DNA of 64,000 nt from Azoarcus_F sp036734105. Lineage in GTDB: Bacteria; Pseudomonadota; Gammaproteobacteria; Burkholderiales; Rhodocyclaceae. The DNA lies in the NCBI GenBank assembly GCA_036734105.1, contig DAIMZH010000009.1, positions 1-64,000 of the forward strand. The letters are read 5' to 3'. The position numbers and the translations under genes are program-made. The notes under the pieces were generated by a model. It ran no database searches. It was given only the letters and a program-made list of their open reading frames with translations, and had not been told where the DNA came from. Positions 36,074-41,819 of this stretch are shown piece by piece. Each line of letters opens with the position of its first letter. Position 1 is the first letter of the stretch.

Positions 36074-37120
36074 TTAGCGCAGGTCGTACCAAACCCCTCG
36101 GCCACTGCCATGCTGGTTAAGTGTGCCGCGTTCGACCAAGGTTCGGAAGTGCTGCTTGAGCGTATTACGGCTGGCGTTGGTCAGCTTGATCGCTTCACCA
36201 ATCGTGACACGACCATGTTCGCGGGCAAACTCGACGATCTGTAGCTGCAGTTCAGGCATGGCCGCCAGCACGATCTTCTCGCGCTCGACCTTCTTCTCCA
36301 GACGCCGCATCTGCTCGGCCAGGGAACGCAGAAAGAACACTAGCCACGGCTGCCAGTTGGGAGACTCCGTCCGGATCGTACCCTGCGTCTGGCGCAGTGC
36401 CAGGTAGTAGGCTTCCTTACCGTGCTCGATCACGCTTTCCAACGAACTGTACGGCACATAGGCGTACCCGGCCTGCAGCAGCAGGAGCGTGGTCAGCACC
36501 CGCGAGAGCCGCCCGTTGCCATCCTGGAAGGGATGAATCTCCAAAAATACGACGACGCAAAGCGCGATGATCAGCAGTGGATGCAGCCGGGCAGTCTCAC
36601 GCTCCTGATTCACCCATGCCACCATCTCCGTCATCAGGCGCGGCGTATCAAAGGGTGACGCGGTTTGAAACACGATACCGATCTGCGTGCCGGTTTCGTC
36701 GAACGCAGCGACGCTGTTCGAGTTGGTTTTGTAGTTACCGCGATGCCAAGTGTCCTTCTCGCTGTGACGCAGCAGGATCTGATGCAACTGCTTGATGTGG
36801 TTCTCGGTGAACGGGATGGGCTGCCACGACGAGAACACCAAGTCCATCAGCTCGGCATAGCCAGCCACTTCCTGCTCATCGCGGGTGGCGAAGGATTTGA
36901 TCTCCAGATTTGACAGCAGCTGCTCGACCTCGCGGTCGGACAACTTGCTGCCCTCAATGCGGGTGGAGGAGCCGATGCTCTCGATAGTAGCCACGCGACG
37001 CAGGGCTGACAAGCGGTCGGGCGCGAGTGTGCCCAAAGCACGCCAAGCGCCCTTGAACTCGTCGATCCTGGCAATCAGACTCAGGATCTCTGGGGTGATC
37101 TGGATGGAGTCGGTTTTCAT
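36074..37120 (-). CDS. Fic family protein
   Basis: A 348-residue Fic-domain enzyme that probably transfers AMP to a protein hydroxyl. The active motif HPFQDGNGRLSR (about 196-207) is complete, and the flap precedes it. An N-terminal inhibitory motif STRIEG (about 52-57) matches the S/TxxxE(G/N) brake of self-inhibited Fic proteins. The C-terminal 90 residues form a winged helix (VTIGEAIKLTNASRNTLKQH), so it may regulate DNA. ATG 37120 is chosen over GTG 37123. Three copies of TACACCCA lie just upstream (37134-37189). No separate antitoxin gene is adjacent, consistent with intramolecular inhibition. Confidence 0.92.
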   Translation of the reverse strand: MKTDSIQITPEILSLIARIDEFKGAWRALGTLAPDRLSALRRVATIESIGSSTRIEGSKLSDREVEQLLSNLEIKSFATRDEQEVAGYAELMDLVFSSWQPIPFTENHIKQLHQILLRHSEKDTWHRGNYKTNSNSVAAFDETGTQIGIVFQTASPFDTPRLMTEMVAWVNQERETARLHPLLIIALCVVVFLEIHPFQDGNGRLSRVLTTLLLLQAGYAYVPYSSLESVIEHGKEAYYLALRQTQGTIRTESPNWQPWLVFFLRSLAEQMRRLEKKVEREKIVLAAMPELQLQIVEFAREHGRVTIGEAIKLTNASRNTLKQHFRTLVERGTLNQHGSGRGVWYDLR

Positions 37121-37133
37121 CACGAACCAATAC

Positions 37134-37189
37134 TACACCCATTTACACCCAATAAAGAAGAAAACCATTCTCACGCCCGATTACACCCA
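37134..37189. promoter_or_regulatory. three TACACCCA repeats upstream of fic
   Basis: TACACCCA occurs at 37134-37141, 37144-37151 and 37182-37189, all in the same orientation. The first two are 10 bp apart, one helical turn, and 14 bp or more from the fic start. They look like operator half-sites. The winged-helix tail of Fic itself is a possible binder. Confidence 0.45.
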
Positions 37190-37220
37190 TTTCTTCGACT
37201 TATCCCGTAGTGTTGCGGAA

Positions 37221-37277
37221 CATCGGGTGATTGACGTCTGACCCGATGGGTCGGAACGGGCGTGCAGGAGCACGCCC
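37221..37277. promoter_or_regulatory. two tandem perfect hairpins before the zinc-ribbon gene
   Basis: CATCGGGT (37221-37228) pairs with ACCCGATG (37241-37248), and GGGCGTGC (37258-37265) pairs with GCACGCCC (37270-37277) around AGGA. Both are perfect 8-bp stems within 57 bp, between fic and the gene at 37353. They could be a transcriptional leader structure or a recombination site of the lost element. Confidence 0.4.
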
Positions 37278-37352
37278 GCCCGGTAACACCCTTCCCGGCC
37301 GAAGGCGGCCCGGTCACGCACGTTCCATTTGAATTTTTGAATGGAGCGCATC

Positions 37353-37775
37353 ATGACCAAGCAATGCAAAGCCTGTGGCACCGCGTTTCAGCCTCACCCA
37401 AAAGTTCCGAATCAAACCTACTGCTCGTCTCCCGAATGCCAACGCGAACGTCGCCGGCGTTGGCTGGAGGAAAAACGACAGGTCGACGCTGACTATCAAG
37501 GCAACGAACCGCAAAAGATCGAGCAGTGGCGAAACGAGAATCCGGACTACTGGAAGCAATATCGCCAGACCAATCCGGACTACGCCGACCGCAACCGGAC
37601 TCTACAGCAGACCCCCAATCAGCGGTCCAGAAACCCGGTGATTGCAAATGTATTCGAGTTGCCGGAGTTTTCTCATTTGCCTTCAGGGCGTTATCGGCTC
37701 ATTCCGGTCATTGCCGACGTGATTGCAAATGAATACGAGCTGATCGTTGAAATCACTGTCCTATCAATGCCTTGA
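37353..37775 (+). CDS. zinc-ribbon-like element protein
   Basis: A 140-residue protein. The N-terminus KQCKACGTAFQP...YCSSPECQRERRRRW holds CxxC and CxxxxC pairs typical of a small zinc ribbon, followed by a strongly basic helix; the middle is rich in Asn, Pro, Asp and Tyr with the repeats NPDYWKQYRQ and NPDYADRNR. GGAG lies exactly 6 nt before ATG 37353, so this start is chosen over ATG 37341. I know similar proteins beside serine recombinases in proteobacterial mobile elements, which fits the broken recombinase downstream. Function is unknown; DNA or RNA binding is likely. Confidence 0.75.
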   Translation: MTKQCKACGTAFQPHPKVPNQTYCSSPECQRERRRRWLEEKRQVDADYQGNEPQKIEQWRNENPDYWKQYRQTNPDYADRNRTLQQTPNQRSRNPVIANVFELPEFSHLPSGRYRLIPVIADVIANEYELIVEITVLSMP

Positions 37776-37802
37776 GTGCTTTTCGACGTCTGATTGCAAA
37801 TG
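37639..37802 (+). repeat. three copies of the 12-mer TGATTGCAAATG
   Basis: Exact copies at 37639-37650, 37720-37731 and 37791-37802, spaced 81 and 71 bp. The first two lie in the zinc-ribbon gene and encode VIAN repeats; the third lies just past its stop. This suggests internal duplication at the 3' end of that gene. Confidence 0.5.
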
Positions 37803-37969
37803 AGGACGTGATAGGGAATGCCGCGCCGGACTGATAACTTCCGGCGCGTGCATTCTCGATCTTCAGCGCAACCGTCCCTGACACCATGCCGACTTTGGCA
37901 TCCGACGACGCCACATGATGCCCGACGATCAAGAGGCAGCATTTCGTATGTAAAGGGGCGATCTCGGCG

Positions 37970-38167
37970 ATGGCAGAACAAGAAAACACAAATGGCGAGG
38001 GGCAAACCCAGGCATCCCTATTCCGGGCCGCTGAATACGTGCGCATGTCTACCGAGCACCAGCAGTACTCGACCTGTTCAATGGTGGGCCGTGTGGGGAG
38101 CCTTCGGGCTGCCGGTTCCTTGTGTCCGGTCTTGCAAACCCCTCACGGCCTGCCACCCGATTGCTAG
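37970..38167 (+). pseudogene. truncated serine recombinase
   Basis: The first 35 codons encode the start of a large serine recombinase: a short variable head, then AAEYVRMSTEHQQYST, in which the catalytic serine sits in the YVRMS context. After about 38074 the homology stops and the frame runs as unrelated residues to a stop at 38167. The catalytic domain body and DNA-binding region are missing. The break coincides with the beginning of the structured leader RNA, so one mobile element has been cut by, or joined to, another. Confidence 0.75.
38083..38157 (+). ncRNA. candidate structured leader RNA (three-way junction)
   Basis: The closing stem pairs 38083-38087 with 38153-38157 (GGTGG/CCACC), 38088-38093 with 38144-38149 (GCCGTG/CACGGC), and 38095-38098 with 38139-38142 (GGGG/CCCC). 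Inside are two hairpins: AGCC-TTCG-GGCT (38099-38110), capped by a UUCG tetraloop, and CCGG (38112-38115) with CCGG (38126-38129). It lies 48 nt before the 36-residue gene at 38206. I have an impression that related leaders precede small genes in other proteobacterial islands, but I cannot verify this. The structure is seen; the function is unknown. Confidence 0.6.
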
Positions 38168-38205
38168 CGGGGGCTGGATTCAACCGACCACAAGGAATAT
38201 CCACC

Positions 38206-38316
38206 ATGCACACACATCACCAGGGCGCGACCGCCCGCACCCGCATCACCGCCTACCGCATCCTGCGCCTGTTCATCGGGCCTGCACTCGCTTACCGTCT
38301 GATCTGGGGGGCGTGA
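38206..38316 (+). CDS. 36-residue element protein
   Basis: A short peptide, MHTHHQGATARTRITAYRIL..., basic in the first half and with a hydrophobic stretch LRLFIGPALAYRLIWG that could associate with membrane. AAGGA lies 8 nt before the ATG, a good spacing, and the next gene begins 2 bp after its stop. It follows the structured leader RNA directly, so it may be a leader peptide or a regulated small protein. There is no family assignment. Confidence 0.5.
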   Translation: MHTHHQGATARTRITAYRILRLFIGPALAYRLIWGA

Positions 38317-38318
38317 CC

Positions 38319-38522
38319 ATGGGCACCACACACCCGACTCCCGCCAGCCTGACCAGGGCTGCACCCGCGATGCACGCGGCCCTGACTGCCATGGTTACCG
38401 AGATCGACGGGTCAGCGCGTCCGTACTCGACCGACTCATGGCTACCGCACCATCTGCTCGACCAGGCACGGGCCGCGCTGGCGCTGGCCGCCGACACCAC
38501 CACCAAGGAACGGAAGGAGTGA
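38319..38522 (+). CDS. small element protein, 67 residues
   Basis: A helical protein rich in Ala, Thr and Pro; the segment SWLPHHLLDQARAALALA resembles C-termini of small proteins from Pseudomonas-type islands. The start is ATG 38319, three bases after the TGA of the 36-residue gene, so translation is probably coupled. Its stop overlaps the next ATG as TGATG. A longer in-frame reading to 37818 crosses the recombinase remnant and the RNA structure and is rejected. Function unknown. Confidence 0.55.
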   Translation: MGTTHPTPASLTRAAPAMHAALTAMVTEIDGSARPYSTDSWLPHHLLDQARAALALAADTTTKERKE

Positions 38523-38866
38523 TGCAAATGCAACAGGTATTGAGCACCCTGTATGAGCGAGCCAAGGACAACATGACAGCCGAAGAGCTGGAGAGCCTGG
38601 GCTTCAAGCTGACCGATGACCCGACCACCCTGGCGCGGCACATGGCTACAATCTCGGAGGGTATCGGCTGCCTTGTGGTGGAAGATGGTCATCACCCGTC
38701 CGGCGCTGGCAACTTTCAGGACGCAGACAGCGTGTTCAGGTTGCTGTGGGCGCTGTCCGTCCAGTTCGACACCATCGCTAACATGGTTTTTGTCGGCAGT
38801 GAGGCGAAGTTCAGGGCGGAGGAGCTGCGGAAGGCGGCGACCAGCACCAGCACCACCAAGGCATAA
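38522..38866 (+). CDS. small element protein, 114 residues
   Basis: A soluble acidic protein (LYERAKDNMTAEELESLGF..., then GIGCLVVEDGHHPSGAGNFQDADSVFRLLWALSVQFDTIANM) of a kind I associate with short operons in genomic islands; no biochemical function is known to me. AGGAG fits best with ATG 38528 (8 nt), while ATG 38522 overlaps the upstream stop; both give the same body. A clear terminator follows 24 bp after the stop, ending the three-gene operon that begins with the leader RNA. Confidence 0.65.
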   Translation: MQMQQVLSTLYERAKDNMTAEELESLGFKLTDDPTTLARHMATISEGIGCLVVEDGHHPSGAGNFQDADSVFRLLWALSVQFDTIANMVFVGSEAKFRAEELRKAATSTSTTKA

Positions 38867-38889
38867 CGTCCGGGAACCGGACACTACCG

Positions 38890-38914
38890 ACCCGGCCCGC
38901 GTGCCGGGTTTTTT
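38890..38914 (+). terminator. rho-independent terminator of the small-gene operon
   Basis: ACCCGGC (38890-38896) and GCCGGGT (38903-38909) form a perfect GC-rich 7-bp stem with a 6-nt loop, directly followed by five further T residues. Confidence 0.85.
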
Positions 38915-39098
38915 GCGCCTAGCGCACGGCGGCACCGACCGGTATCTGCGCTGCATCATGCAGATAGGAACCACAAGCCAGAATCGGGGGTTCGCTTGCC
39001 CTGCATGGCATCTGTCCAGACGGCACGGACACTGCTCGCATCAATTTGATTGCGCAGTGCAGCACAGCGACGACGGGGAGGGTCGGCGCAGGGGGCGT

Positions 39099-39160
39099 GG
39101 TATCCAGAGAGGTATCCACGGAGTCCACCGGTACGCACACAGTACGCAGCGAGGTACGCA
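39099..39160 (+). repeat. iteron-like direct-repeat array
   Basis: GGTATCCA at 39099-39106 and 39111-39118, then GGTACGCA at 39130-39137, AGTACGCA at 39141-39148 and GGTACGCA at 39153-39160. Spacings are 12, 19, 11 and 12 bp, close to one or nearly two helical turns. The position about 380 bp from the tRNA end suits arm-type integrase or excisionase sites; replication iterons are the alternative. Confidence 0.5.
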
Positions 39161-39483
39161 TGGAAAGGGCAGGTTTGCGACCTGTACGCGCGCGCGATGG
39201 GCCGGGGCAACAGCTTCAGAAAACTCACGTTCATGCCTGAGTATTCCGCGTGCGCGAGGCTGGGGGGCGCGGCAATTTAAGTTGAAGATTCCGGGCGTGG
39301 ATTGATCTTGATAGCCCGGGGCGGGAAAGCTGAATCTGCGTCGCATTTTCGGTGCTGGCGGCATTCAGGCGAGCATTTCAACGGCGCTATAGTCTGGATC
39401 AGATATCGGGCCGCATTGCATCGTTTCCGCAAGGGTGCGGAACCCTACCCAATGCCGGATGGTAACTCAAGTGGTGACTCGCC

Positions 39484-39523
39484 AAAAAATAAAAACCCGC
39501 AAAGCCAGTAGCCATGCGGGTTT
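39484..39523 (-). terminator. terminator of tRNA-Ser
   Basis: AAACCCGCA (39493-39501) pairs with TGCGGGTTT (39515-39523). On the minus strand the stem is followed by a T-rich run (complement of 39484-39495). It lies 12 nt after the tRNA 3' end and is part of the right flanking repeat. Confidence 0.8.
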
Positions 39524-39540
39524 CAGCGTATTTTTTGGCG
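39491..39540. repeat. right copy of 50-bp direct repeat (att side at tRNA-Ser)
   Basis: The copy that overlaps the last five bases of tRNA-Ser and its terminator, 84% identical to 35561-35610. The shared TTTGGCG at the junction is the most likely crossover core. Confidence 0.6.
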
Positions 39541-39626
39541 GAGAGGGCGGGATTCGAACCCGCGTTGGGATATTATCCCAAACACGCTTTCCAGGCGTGC
39601 GACTTAAACCACTCATCCACCTCTCC
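39536..39626 (-). tRNA. serT: tRNA-Ser(GGA)
   Basis: A 91-nt gene read on the minus strand. The acceptor stem GGAGAGG pairs with CCTCTCC, with discriminator G and CCA encoded (39538-39536). The T arm is GCGGGTTCGAATCCCGC, and a long variable arm (TGGGATAATATCCCA) confirms a class II tRNA. The anticodon loop CTGGAAA gives GGA, reading UCC/UCU serine codons. Its 3' end is the likely integration target of the neighbouring element. The gene symbol is a guess. Confidence 0.95.
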
Positions 39627-39687
39627 GTGGAAGTGCGGCATTTTAACAGACTTTCTGGTTTCTGGAAGATCTACGCCGATTATTGGT

Positions 39688-41757
39688 TTAGTCTTCACGG
39701 TTACGCGAATCGGTGACCAACCCGGGCTCGTCTCCCCGGAGCTTGGGATAACGGACGTAATCAACAAAGTTTTGCACTTCTTGCGAGGGCGGGCGGGTGA
39801 ACAGACTGACCGCGACAATGGTGATGAAGCCGAGACAGACCCCAAAGGCACCGGCCGAAATGGGGGCGATGCCAAACCACGCGTTATCCATGGAGCCGCC
39901 AAAGAAGCTGTGGGTACGGGCGACATAGAACAGCGTGACGACCAAGCCGACGACCATGCCGGAGATGGCGCCGATGCGATTGGCGCGCTTCCAGAAGATG
40001 CCGAGCACCAGCGCCGGAAAAAACGATGCTGCTGCAATAGAGAAGGCCATTCCGACCATGAACAGAATGTTGTCGGGGCGCAGCGAGGCAACCCAGGCGG
40101 CCACCACCGCCACCACGAGCAACTGTGACTTAGAGATGACCAGCCGTCTGTGGGTGGACGCCTTGGGGTTAACCACTTTGTAATAGAAGTCGTGCGACAA
40201 GGCATTGGAGATGGTCAGCAACAGGCCGTCGGCGGTGGACAGCGCTGCAGCCAGACCACCTGCAGCAACAAGCCCGGCGACGACATAGGGCAGGCCGGCA
40301 ATTTCAGGGGTGGCAAGCACGATGACGTCGGTGTTGATTGACAGTTCAGCAAGCTGAAGCACGCCGTCGCCGTTGATGTCTTCGATGTGCACCATGCCGA
40401 CCTTGCCCCATGAGGCAACCCATTGCGGCAACTCGGAGATGCGCGAACCAATCAGGTTGGAGTAGACCTCCCACTTGGCAAACACGGCATAAGCCGGCGC
40501 GGTCACATAGAGCAAAAATATGAAGAATAGTGACCAGAACACCGACTTGCGGGCTTCGACAACACCCGGGGTGGTGTAATAGCGCATCAGCACATGCGGC
40601 AGTGAGGCAGTGCCGACCATCAGCACGAACACCAGGGCCAGAAAATTGTTGCGCGACATGGTCTGCGCCTCGGGCGTCACCCCGGGGTGGGGCTCGGCGT
40701 GACGTGGCGGGGGTTGGGCGCGCTTGAGAGCCTCCTGCTGGGCGCGAGTCCAAGCCTGCCGCGCCTCTTCAGGGGTGGCTGGCATGTCGCGCAAGGCGCG
40801 TTCTGCCATGGCAATCTCGCGTGCCGATGCGTCGCTGTTTCGCAATTCGTTCAGACGCTCAAGTTGCACTCTGCGTGCAACCTCGAGCGAACCTGGAAGG
40901 TTGTCGAGTTTGGCAGCGTAGTCCTGGGCTCGCGCCCGAAACTGTTCGCGCACCTGAACCTCAACCCGCGAGTTGAAAAGTTGCTCTTCTTTTTGGGATA
41001 AATCGCCAAGGACCTGGCCGTACATGACCTGTGGCACTGGCACGCCGGTAACCTTGTAGGACAGGATGATGACCGGGACCAGATAGGCAATGATGAGAAT
41101 GACGTATTGCGCCACCTGAGTCCAGGTGACCGCGCGCATGCCGCCCAGAAACGAGCACACAAGTATGCCGGCAAGCCCGATGAACAGGCCGATCTCGAAT
41201 TCGACACTGACAAAGCGGCTGGTAATCAGGCCGACGCCGTAAATCTGTGCGACCAGATAGACGAAGCTGGCCAATGCGGCTGCAGCCAGCCCAACCAGTC
41301 GGGCAAAATTGCCCTCGTAGCGTGCGCCAAGAAAGTCGGGGATGGTGTATTGGCCAAACTTGCGCAGATAGGGGGCGAGCAGCAGCGCGACCAGCACAAA
41401 ACCACCAGTCCAGCCAGTCACAAAGGCCAGCCCCTCGAAGCCAGCAAAATACAGCGAGCCTGCCAGTCCGATGAAGGAGGCTGCGCTCATCCAGTCGGCC
41501 GCAGTGGCCATTCCGTTGTAAACCGCGGGCACCTTTCGACCGGCTACGTAATATTCGGAAACGTCCGAGGTGCGACTCATCACGCCAATGCCTGCGTAAA
41601 TGGCAATGGTGGCAAACAGAAAGATGTGGCCAATCATGGCCTGAGACATACCGAGGTATTCGCCGACCGACAACAGCACGATGAAAAACAGGAAGGCGCC
41701 GGTATACCAGAGGTAATACCGGCGCAAATTCCTTGAAAAACCGCCATTGCCACTCAT
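39688..41757 (-). CDS. VC_2705-type sodium:solute symporter with EF-hand
   Basis: A 689-residue SSS-family symporter with about 13 helices; the N-terminal SEYYVAGRKVPAVYNGMATAADWMSAASFIG is the signature region shared with acetate permeases. Unlike ActP it has a long soluble coiled-coil insertion (about 255-355, rich in Glu, Arg and Ala) and a canonical EF-hand loop DINGDGVLQLAE (about residue 460) between helices. The substrate is probably acetate or another short carboxylate. It is the last gene of a five-gene minus-strand cluster encoding an SSS kinase, a receiver and an exonuclease/sensor fusion. The small DUF4212 subunit that often accompanies the family is absent. Confidence 0.9.
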   Translation of the reverse strand: MSGNGGFSRNLRRYYLWYTGAFLFFIVLLSVGEYLGMSQAMIGHIFLFATIAIYAGIGVMSRTSDVSEYYVAGRKVPAVYNGMATAADWMSAASFIGLAGSLYFAGFEGLAFVTGWTGGFVLVALLLAPYLRKFGQYTIPDFLGARYEGNFARLVGLAAAALASFVYLVAQIYGVGLITSRFVSVEFEIGLFIGLAGILVCSFLGGMRAVTWTQVAQYVILIIAYLVPVIILSYKVTGVPVPQVMYGQVLGDLSQKEEQLFNSRVEVQVREQFRARAQDYAAKLDNLPGSLEVARRVQLERLNELRNSDASAREIAMAERALRDMPATPEEARQAWTRAQQEALKRAQPPPRHAEPHPGVTPEAQTMSRNNFLALVFVLMVGTASLPHVLMRYYTTPGVVEARKSVFWSLFFIFLLYVTAPAYAVFAKWEVYSNLIGSRISELPQWVASWGKVGMVHIEDINGDGVLQLAELSINTDVIVLATPEIAGLPYVVAGLVAAGGLAAALSTADGLLLTISNALSHDFYYKVVNPKASTHRRLVISKSQLLVVAVVAAWVASLRPDNILFMVGMAFSIAAASFFPALVLGIFWKRANRIGAISGMVVGLVVTLFYVARTHSFFGGSMDNAWFGIAPISAGAFGVCLGFITIVAVSLFTRPPSQEVQNFVDYVRYPKLRGDEPGLVTDSRNRED

Positions 41758-41819
41758 GTCAGCACCGGGCTTTGACCTGACAGCCTGCCGCTAACAGGCA
41801 GCCACCTACCTGGCTCGGC

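Larger units (their letters stand above)
38915..39535. other. non-coding right end of the element
   Basis: About 620 bp without a supportable gene; open frames here overlap each other and lack ribosome sites. It includes the direct-repeat array at 39099-39160 and the tRNA-Ser terminator. An integrase gene would normally be found here and is absent. Confidence 0.5.
35561..39540. mobile_element. decayed integrative element at tRNA-Ser
   Basis: About 4 kb between diverged direct repeats. It holds an excisionase-like HTH protein, a Fic protein, a zinc-ribbon protein often seen beside recombinases, a truncated serine recombinase, a structured leader RNA, three small genes of phage or ICE type, and a direct-repeat array close to the tRNA end. 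No integrase or replication gene remains, so it cannot move by itself. Short genes, many repeats and non-coding stretches contrast with the compact chromosome on both sides. Confidence 0.65.

Noticed and set aside
35868..37120. HTH gene plus fic considered as a FicT/FicA toxin-antitoxin pair
   Set aside because: The HTH protein is excisionase-like, not FicA-like, and is convergent; the inhibitory motif is already inside the Fic protein.
37134..37189. Short repeats considered as a CRISPR array
   Set aside because: Repeat units are only 8 bp with unequal spacing, and there is no cas gene. No CRISPR array was seen anywhere in the window.
37818..38318. Long upstream extension of the 67-residue gene
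   Set aside because: It crosses the recombinase remnant and the structured RNA; the composition is unlike its C-terminal part, and ATG 38319 is well placed.
39514..40128. Open frame crossing tRNA-Ser
   Set aside because: It overlaps the tRNA and is antisense to the symporter gene.
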